A DNA stretch of 11,602 bases, taken from Caryophanales bacterium UBA1624 (lineage in GTDB: Bacteria; Bacillota_I; Bacilli_A; RFN20; CAG-826). The stretch is from assembly GCA_002321395.1 (NCBI GenBank), contig DCMK01000037.1, positions 4,252 to 15,853 on the forward strand, in the 5' to 3' direction. The position numbers and the translations under genes are program-made. The stretch's first letter is position 1. Each line of letters begins with the position of its first letter. Under the pieces are notes generated by a model, which worked only from the letters and a program-made list of their open reading frames with translations, did not search any database and was not told the DNA's origin. Shown piece by piece: positions 1 to 4,675 of the stretch.

Positions 1-1004
1 ACATTGTCGAAGGCATTTGCGAGACGTTCAAAAAAGCCAAAGAGGCAGGCCATTCCATCATTGTTTTCGATGAATTGGACTTACTCATCGACAAAGAAAG
101 AAGGGTGGTGAGGGCTCTTCAAGAAAACCTAGATGGCGTCGAATCGTCCGACGACGTTTTAGTGCTTGCCGCCACGAATGATATAGGCGAAATTCCAGAT
201 CCGTTGCTCCGTCATGGCCGCCTTGAAAAACTCATTCGCGTTCCACGGCCAACTGGCGAAGAAGCGCTAGAGTTGCTCAAGAAGCACTTTAAGGAATTCA
301 ATCTCAAATTTCCCAAAGACTTCGATGGTGATGAAGTGGCGCTATCTTTAAACGGAATTTCCTGCGCAGGCGTGAAATCCGTAGTGAATGACTTGGTTCT
401 CAGAAACGGTTTTGAGAACATTACTTCGGAGATGATTGACAACTCTATCTATAACATTGCCGATAGAGTGAAAGATACTCCGGAGGAAGATAACTTCGAA
501 GTCGCCATCCACGAAGCGGGCCATGCTGTAGTCGCTAAAGCATTCCCTCAATTTTTCTTGATTAACAGGCTCAGTATTTCCGGCGCAAGCGGGGAATTTC
601 ACCCTAAAGAAGTCGAAAAGGGCTTTTGGCCCTACGCAAAAGTAATTGCCGATATCAAAATCTCAATGGCGGGTGTTCTTGCTCAAAAGATTATTTGCGG
701 CAGAGGCTCGAGAGGTTGCGAGAGCGACTTACAAAACGCCCGCGTTGACGCTTACAACATGCTCAACATGTGTGGCTATTCCTCCTGCTGGGAAACCCTT
801 CCTGTGCTTAGAAGAGATACTAGAACCGATACACCCATCAAACGCAGAAAGATGGAAAAGAAGATCGAAGCGCTTCTTAAGAAGTGTGAGAAAGAGACTT
901 CTGTTTACATCAAATCCCATAGACATCAAATCAGCGCATTGGGGAAGCTTTTGTATGAGAAAAAGCACCTTAAGTCATCTGAGATTCTATCCTGCATTGA
1001 GTAA
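1..1004 (+). CDS. FtsH-like AAA+ ATPase / M41 zinc metalloprotease, 5' end outside the window
   Basis: The reading frame is already open at base 3, so the start codon and the Walker A part of the ATPase lie upstream of the window. About 333 residues are visible. In order they show a Walker B segment (IIVFDELDLL, bases 57-86), a sensor-1-like stretch (LVLAATND), an arginine-finger region (DPLLRHGRLEK, both Arg kept as in the FtsH second region of homology), an AAA lid, and the zinc-protease motif HEAGH at bases 510-524. The ESDLQNAR segment carries the Asp (726-728) expected as the third zinc ligand. FtsH proteins are hexameric ATP-driven proteases that pull in and degrade membrane and soluble substrates. 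From Walker B to the end this protein is shorter than E. coli FtsH, and it lacks the usual RPGRF wording, so it is a divergent member, perhaps of accessory type. The N-terminal membrane segments cannot be judged. The family call is firm; the substrate is unknown. Confidence 0.88.
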   Translation, partial: IVEGICETFKKAKEAGHSIIVFDELDLLIDKERRVVRALQENLDGVESSDDVLVLAATNDIGEIPDPLLRHGRLEKLIRVPRPTGEEALELLKKHFKEFNLKFPKDFDGDEVALSLNGISCAGVKSVVNDLVLRNGFENITSEMIDNSIYNIADRVKDTPEEDNFEVAIHEAGHAVVAKAFPQFFLINRLSISGASGEFHPKEVEKGFWPYAKVIADIKISMAGVLAQKIICGRGSRGCESDLQNARVDAYNMLNMCGYSSCWETLPVLRRDTRTDTPIKRRKMEKKIEALLKKCEKETSVYIKSHRHQISALGKLLYEKKHLKSSEILSCIE

Positions 1005-1030
1005 CCCTACTTTGGAGGCATTCATTTAGT

Positions 1031-1351
1031 ATGAAACTTTATTTTATTGCAACGTTTGAGGGCGTCCAAACAAAAGCAAATTCGCCCAATCACGACCCTG
1101 ATAAACGCGTCGCCGGTTACTTCTTGGACTTAGAGGAGGCTAAACAATGCGTTGAGCAAAACTGGGGAGATTTATACGAAGATGGGTATTACAAATATGC
1201 CGTCATCGAAGATGTGGAGCCAGGCTTATATCGATCTGCTCACTCAAAACCGATCTTTTATAAATGGGTCGGGGGTATAGATGACGGCGGCTATAAAAAA
1301 ACCAGAAGGCCGAAATATTGGAAAAGAACATGGGGATTCACGGTTGGGTAA
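1031..1351 (+). CDS. Small conserved-looking protein of unknown function (106 aa)
   Basis: A 106-residue protein starts at ATG 1031 behind the ribosome binding site TTTGGAGG (1011-1018), only 26 bases after the stop of the FtsH-like gene, so the two are probably co-transcribed. It has no signal peptide or membrane helix. The sequence is rich in Tyr, Trp, Lys and Asp. A middle segment reads YYKYAVIEDVEPGLYRSA, followed by a YKW element and a basic, aromatic C-terminus (KKTRRPKYWKRTWGF). This layout, with an N-terminal strand, a 'sedimentary' LEEAKQCVEQNW helix and strands after it, resembles small accessory proteins often left as hypothetical in Firmicutes. I do not recognise a named family. 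It may belong with the protease upstream, but nothing in the sequence shows what it does. Confidence 0.7.
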   Translation: MKLYFIATFEGVQTKANSPNHDPDKRVAGYFLDLEEAKQCVEQNWGDLYEDGYYKYAVIEDVEPGLYRSAHSKPIFYKWVGGIDDGGYKKTRRPKYWKRTWGFTVG

Positions 1352-1583
1352 GCAAAAGAAAAAAGCGCCGCTTCAAAAAGTCCAAAAATTTGGCGGGTTA
1401 TTGCTTGTCTAGCGAGGATAAATCGAATTTAGCTCCCAAAAGGGTTTGAAAGAGATATCGATTCGTTGCAATAGAAGCTTTGGGATGCGGGTGGGGAAAA
1501 CAAAAGACACGAAAATGGAACTTTGCATTGTCCCGCCATGAACGCTGAATCAAATTAGACAAACGGATGAAGGAGGTCGAATA
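1352..1583. other. Intergenic gap with no recognisable gene
   Basis: The 232 bases between the small protein and the ADP-ribosylglycohydrolase contain no ORF of convincing length in any forward frame. The start has a short AAGC-GCC-GCTT inverted repeat in an A-rich context, too weak to call a terminator. The last part supplies the AGGAGGT ribosome binding site (1570-1576) for the next gene. A TTGCAT at about 1523 could act as a -35 box, but no matching -10 box is convincing. Confidence 0.5.
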
Positions 1584-2468
1584 ATGCTGGGTGCAATTAT
1601 TGGCGATATGGTTGGTTCTGTTTACGAATTTTCCAGCCCAAAGGTAAAAAACTTTAACATTTATAACCGCAATATGCGCATGACGGATGACTCATTGCTT
1701 ACAATCGCGGTCGCAAAAACGCTTTTGGCGAACTATCCAATAAAATATGACGATTTATCCTTGAGGAAAATGCAAAAAGAGCTGGCTGTAGAGTTTGTTG
1801 CCGCATGCAAAAGAAAACCTTTTGCTGGTTTTGGCGGGATGTTTATGGATTGGTGTATTCGCTGCGATGAGAAAGGCGGAATTGAGCCTCCATATAATTC
1901 GTATGGCAATGGTTCGGCAATGAGAATATCTCCGGTTGGTTGGGTAGCTCATAGCGAAAACGAGGTAAAAGCCTTATCAAAAGCGGTTTCCGAAATAACG
2001 CATAATCATCCAGAAGGGCTAAAAGGCGCGGAAGCGGTGGCGATGGCCATTTATTTATCGCTTCGCGGTTCATCCAAAGAGCAAATTAGAGAGAGGATGA
2101 TCAACGATTATTATCCTGAAATCGCCAATTTAGACTTTAATGAATTGGTGAAGAGCTATAAATTCAACGCAACTTGTCAAAAAAGCGTTCCGCAAGCAAT
2201 CTATTGCTTCCTCATTTCCGATGGGTTAGAAGATGCTATCAGAAACTGCGTTGCCATCGGAGGGGATTGCGACACCACGGGAGCGATGGCGGGCTCGATC
2301 GCAGAAGCTTATTACCAAAAAGATAGATTGTCTGATTTCGAAGATAAATATCTTTATCTCATGATCGACCCGGGAGTCGAACAATTCATAAAAAAGTTCC
2401 ACAAGGCAATCGGAAGCAAGAAATTCCAATGGGCAAATGCAGGGCGGATAGAATCCTCGGCAAGTTGA
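1584..2468 (+). CDS. ADP-ribosylglycohydrolase family protein (DraG/ARH type)
   Basis: A 294-residue protein, the usual size for this family, starts at ATG 1584 behind AGGAGGT (1570-1576). Family members use two Mg2+ ions to remove ADP-ribose from proteins, nucleic acids or small molecules. The hallmarks are in place: GAIIGDMVGSVYEF at the N-terminus, the metal-binding TDDS motif at residues 34-37, YGNGSAMRISPVGW at 107-120, THNHPEG at 139-145, and the second metal site IGGDCDTTGAMAGS at 225-238. All expected metal-binding acids appear kept, so it should be active. No signal peptide is seen, so it acts in the cytoplasm. No ADP-ribosyltransferase, macrodomain or NAD enzyme is visible nearby to name the substrate. 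Possible roles are reversing regulatory ADP-ribosylation, or neutralising an ADP-ribosylating toxin or defence system. The open frame continues beyond the TGA stop for 29 more sense codons (see the next feature). Confidence 0.93.
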   Translation: MLGAIIGDMVGSVYEFSSPKVKNFNIYNRNMRMTDDSLLTIAVAKTLLANYPIKYDDLSLRKMQKELAVEFVAACKRKPFAGFGGMFMDWCIRCDEKGGIEPPYNSYGNGSAMRISPVGWVAHSENEVKALSKAVSEITHNHPEGLKGAEAVAMAIYLSLRGSSKEQIRERMINDYYPEIANLDFNELVKSYKFNATCQKSVPQAIYCFLISDGLEDAIRNCVAIGGDCDTTGAMAGSIAEAYYQKDRLSDFEDKYLYLMIDPGVEQFIKKFHKAIGSKKFQWANAGRIESSAS

Positions 2469-2782
2469 CCCCCAAATTTCAAAATCGTTGGTTGGCTTGA
2501 AGAGTTTGAAAACAAAAAGAAAGACGTTATCAAGCGTACTCAGGAACTGCAAAGTTAACTCCAGAAGTCCCGTGAAGTTGCAAAAGCTTAATGGTCCGAA
2601 ATCCATTAAAAAAAGAACGACGCCATATTATAGATTGGTTTTTCAGGACATGATTTATCACGACTTAAAAGGAATAGGGTTTTGAAAATCAGCGTCTCCA
2701 AGAAGGTTCATTTGTTGTTTTTCCGGACGTCTTAGCTTTTCGCGGCGCAATGATCGGTGCGTTTTCCATTAAGAGGTATTGA
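2469..2782 (+). pseudogene. Degenerate coding remnant(s) between two genes
   Basis: No intact gene fits this 314-base stretch, yet parts of it look like protein. Directly after the ADP-ribosylglycohydrolase stop, the same frame reads on for 29 codons with a helical, charged text (FKIVGWLEEFENKKKDVIKR) up to TAA at 2556. The same frame then continues with scattered stops. In a different frame, bases 2678-2782 encode GFENQRLQEGSFVVFP and about 18 more hydrophobic residues (ending GAFSIKRY) up to a TGA that sits just before the next gene. A 65-codon TTG-started ORF at 2488-2685 in a third frame is basic and low in complexity and I do not believe it. The pattern suits one or more genes broken by frameshifts and stops. 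The family is not certain: the QEGSFVVFP end faintly recalls the Q-x-G-x-F tail of FRG-domain proteins, which is speculation. Confidence 0.35.
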
Positions 2783-2784
2783 CT

Positions 2785-3546
2785 ATGAATTTAGACAAAA
2801 GAACTAGAGAGTGGATACATAAACCAGTTTTTGATGGCGCTCCGCTTTCATGGACTCAACGATATTTCCAGGGCAAATTGAAAGAATTTAGAAAAGAGCA
2901 CAAACAATTTGACCGTTTTTTGATCGGCATTAACAAGCTAATGCAAGCCGAGAACGATGATGATTTTGCGAATATCGAAAAGTTTATCAATGGGCAAGCG
3001 GAGGCCAATTGGATTGCTTCCGAAGATTCTTTGTTTAGCGTTCTTATTAAGTTATTTAATTTGTGTCTATCTCCAAGGCAAGCTTTTGCTTACATAAAGG
3101 AATGCCTTGCAAAATACAAAGAAATGGTTGGCACCGATTATCGATTGTTCGGCGACGCCAAGCTATCTATAAGAAGGGACCAATGGGACGGCAAAGAAAG
3201 CAAGTTCATAAGTTTTATCGTTGAGCCTAGCGCAGAGCCAGAAGATTCGGACTATCGGTATTGGTTTTGCATAACGGTTTCTTTGAAAATAATAGAAGGT
3301 TATGTGTTTGACGCTAGAGAATTTACGGATGAATTTGAACTCAAGTGCCGCAGAGAAGAATTAAAAGACGCATTAATGCTGTTTGAATACCATCAGTGCA
3401 AAGGATTGCTTAGAAAAGTTTTTGAGGCAGGAATAAAGCAATTGGAGGAAAGGGGAGCCATTAAGGAGTTTGGTCGGGCAAATTTTTGCGGATTGGTTAT
3501 TCGCCAATTTGAAACCGGCTTAAAAGACAGCGAGAAAGAGGGCTAA
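2785..3546 (+). CDS. Protein of unknown function (253 aa) paired with the FtsK-like ATPase
   Basis: I chose ATG 2785 because AAGAGGT (2771-2777) lies seven bases ahead of it; a TTG at 2779 is in frame but too close to that site. The protein has no signal peptide and no membrane helix. It is strongly charged, with an N-terminal basic/aromatic part (RTREWIHKPVF, then KGKLKEFRKEHKQFDRFL-type helices), a central helical region, a strand-rich middle (KFISFIVEP ... YRYWFCITVSLKIIEGYVF, about residues 145-180), and a helical C-terminus (ELKCRREELKDALMLFEYHQ onward). No catalytic motif is apparent and I do not recognise the family. It ends 77 bases before the FtsK-like ATPase on the same strand with similar codon use, so the two are likely one transcription unit. 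It might be a partner or substrate adaptor of that motor, which is inference from position only. Confidence 0.72.
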   Translation: MNLDKRTREWIHKPVFDGAPLSWTQRYFQGKLKEFRKEHKQFDRFLIGINKLMQAENDDDFANIEKFINGQAEANWIASEDSLFSVLIKLFNLCLSPRQAFAYIKECLAKYKEMVGTDYRLFGDAKLSIRRDQWDGKESKFISFIVEPSAEPEDSDYRYWFCITVSLKIIEGYVFDAREFTDEFELKCRREELKDALMLFEYHQCKGLLRKVFEAGIKQLEERGAIKEFGRANFCGLVIRQFETGLKDSEKEG

Positions 3547-3623
3547 CATGCCGGGGTAGGGGTTTACCGTTTGTTTTGCGCGGTCTTAATAGAAAAAGGT
3601 TTTTAAACTAGGGGGATTCTTTT

Positions 3624-4370
3624 ATGTTGAATAGACTAAATTTAAAGTGTTGGGAACCGTTTTTAAGAAAAGCAAAAAGCGATGGCGGTTGCCCTGTAAA
3701 GGTTGTTTATGGGTGCCCAGAAGGGGGAACATCGATTATTTACGATGATATAAGCAAAGCGAAGAATATATTGGTTTATGGCGCTACTGGCAGCGGAAAA
3801 TCGGTCTTTTCGCATACGCTCATAAAAAGCGTTTCGATGCTTAATACCGCCGAAGAAGTAAGAATGGTTTTGGTTGATTGCAAAATAGTCGAATTCAATC
3901 GATATAAAAATAGCGAATTGCTGCTTTGCCCAATCATCGATAACGGCGATGAATTGCTAGCCAAAGTCAGAGGATTGATCGCCGAGTGCCTTAAAAGGAA
4001 AGAGGTGGTTGGAGAGAATGATTTTGAAAGTTATAGAAAGAAAAACGGCCGTAATTTCCCATATATTTTGCTGATTATCGATGAATACGCAGGCATGGCT
4101 AATAAAGAATTAAACGATGCTTTACTCGAGCTTATGAAGAATGGCTTTAAATATGGAATCCATATCGTTTTATCGGCGCAGACAATAAGCGGGACGGTCG
4201 CCGACATTGGTTTCTTCGAGTCTTTTGAAACCATCGTTTGCCAAGCGAATTATGAAGAAAAAGCCACTCGAAAGTTATTGGGCAATTATGTTGAATTAAA
4301 GGGCGGTGGCGATTCCTTGGTGCTGCGCAATCGGAAATTGGTCAGAACGCAAGGCTTATGGGTGTCTTAG
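3624..4370 (+). CDS. Minimal FtsK/SpoIIIE-type DNA motor ATPase (248 aa)
   Basis: ATG 3624 follows GGGGGA (3611-3616). Almost the whole protein aligns by eye with the motor core of FtsK/SpoIIIE: Walker A GATGSGKS at residues 53-60, RMVLVDCKIVEFNRY (FtsK: MILIDPKMLEL..Y) at 80-94, Walker B YILLIIDEYAGM at 147-158, GIHIVLSAQT (FtsK: GIHLVLATQRPS) at 178-187, a GGGDSLVL segment (FtsK: GMGDMLY) at 227-234, and the closing VRTQGLWVS (FtsK: VRVHGAFV). FtsK-type motors are hexameric and pump double-stranded DNA. This version lacks the membrane domain, the alpha domain and the C-terminal gamma DNA-reading domain, and the R-P of ATQRPS is missing. Full-length FtsK has over 700 residues, and the conjugative-element relatives (Tn916 Orf21, ICEBs1 ConQ) over 400. 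It may be a mobile-element coupling protein, a defence ATPase, or a DNA-packaging-like motor; the sequence does not decide. Confidence 0.85.
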   Translation: MLNRLNLKCWEPFLRKAKSDGGCPVKVVYGCPEGGTSIIYDDISKAKNILVYGATGSGKSVFSHTLIKSVSMLNTAEEVRMVLVDCKIVEFNRYKNSELLLCPIIDNGDELLAKVRGLIAECLKRKEVVGENDFESYRKKNGRNFPYILLIIDEYAGMANKELNDALLELMKNGFKYGIHIVLSAQTISGTVADIGFFESFETIVCQANYEEKATRKLLGNYVELKGGGDSLVLRNRKLVRTQGLWVS

Positions 4371-4455
4371 AATGAGGTTTTATCCGAAAAAAGGCGATTG
4401 CGTCATGCTTATGGGCGAGATTTGACTGTTTGAGTGATTGAAAAAAGCGACTGAG

Positions 4456-4473
4456 AAACATTGGTAAACATTG
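4456..4473. repeat. Short direct repeat AAACATTG x2, 10-base period
   Basis: AAACATTG at 4456-4463 is repeated at 4466-4473 with GT between them, giving one helical-turn spacing. Such a pair can be a transcription factor site, but it lies about 200 bases before the rhamnosidase start and may be chance. Confidence 0.25.
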
Positions 4474-4614
4474 CGTTCTACTTCAAATGATGCGAGGCAA
4501 AACGCCCTCCGTCACCGGAAAGGATTCTAACTAGACCAACCCCAAAAGGAGACGGGACAAGGATCGCTCTTCCCTATCAGTTATTTATGCGCTTTTTTCG
4601 CCTTCTTCCCAAAG

Positions 4615-4645
4615 TTGAAGCTTTCTTAATGGCAATGGGTAAAAT
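4615..4645 (+). promoter_or_regulatory. Possible promoter of the rhamnosidase gene
   Basis: TTGAAG (4615-4620) and TAAAAT (4640-4645) resemble sigma-A -35 and -10 boxes, though the 19-base gap is longer than the usual 17. Transcription would then begin near 4652. That is upstream of the start I prefer (4676) and just after the ATG at 4649, so the promoter and the start choice support each other. This remains weak evidence. Confidence 0.3.
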
Positions 4646-4663
4646 GGGATGAGAAAATCTTTT

Positions 4664-4667
4664 GAGG
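4664..4667 (+). promoter_or_regulatory. Ribosome binding site deciding the rhamnosidase start
   Basis: GAGG lies eight bases before ATG 4676, whereas the in-frame ATG 4649 has no comparable site. Starting at 4676 also gives an N-terminus (MVEISQVLVDRRLSPL) like that of other GH78 enzymes. Confidence 0.5.
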
Positions 4668-4675
4668 CCTCTTCT

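Larger units (their letters stand above)
4371..4675. other. Intergenic region at the composition boundary
   Basis: These 305 bases hold no convincing gene. A 17-codon ORF (ATG 4372, MRFYPKKGDCVMLMGEI) begins two bases after the ATPase stop but has no ribosome binding site and is probably chance. A short direct repeat AAACATTG occurs twice, ten bases apart (4456-4463 and 4466-4473). No terminator with a clear stem and T-run is visible. Around here the DNA changes from AT-rich with A/T-ending codons to GC-richer with C/G-ending codons. Confidence 0.5.

Noticed and set aside
1366..1376. AAGC-GCC-GCTT inverted repeat as a terminator
   Set aside because: The stem has only four pairs and is followed by A-rich, not T-rich, sequence on the + strand.
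2466..2468. TGA as tryptophan (Mollicutes-type code)
   Set aside because: The open continuation after this TGA raised the idea, but the rhamnosidase and first lipoprotein also end at TGA in natural places, the latter in an ATGA overlap. Trp is coded by TGG throughout.
2488..2685. 65-codon TTG-started ORF
   Set aside because: It has no ribosome binding site, a Lys/Arg/Ser-rich text without structure, and overlaps better coding-like pieces in other frames.
4372..4425. 17-codon ORF MRFYPKKGDCVMLMGEI after the ATPase
   Set aside because: It is too short and has no ribosome binding site. The ATPase already ends at the normal end of the FtsK motor, so this is not a needed continuation.
4587..4604. 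GCGCTTTTTTCGCC as a terminator before the rhamnosidase
   Set aside because: Only about three base pairs can form and the T-run lies in the loop, not after a stem.
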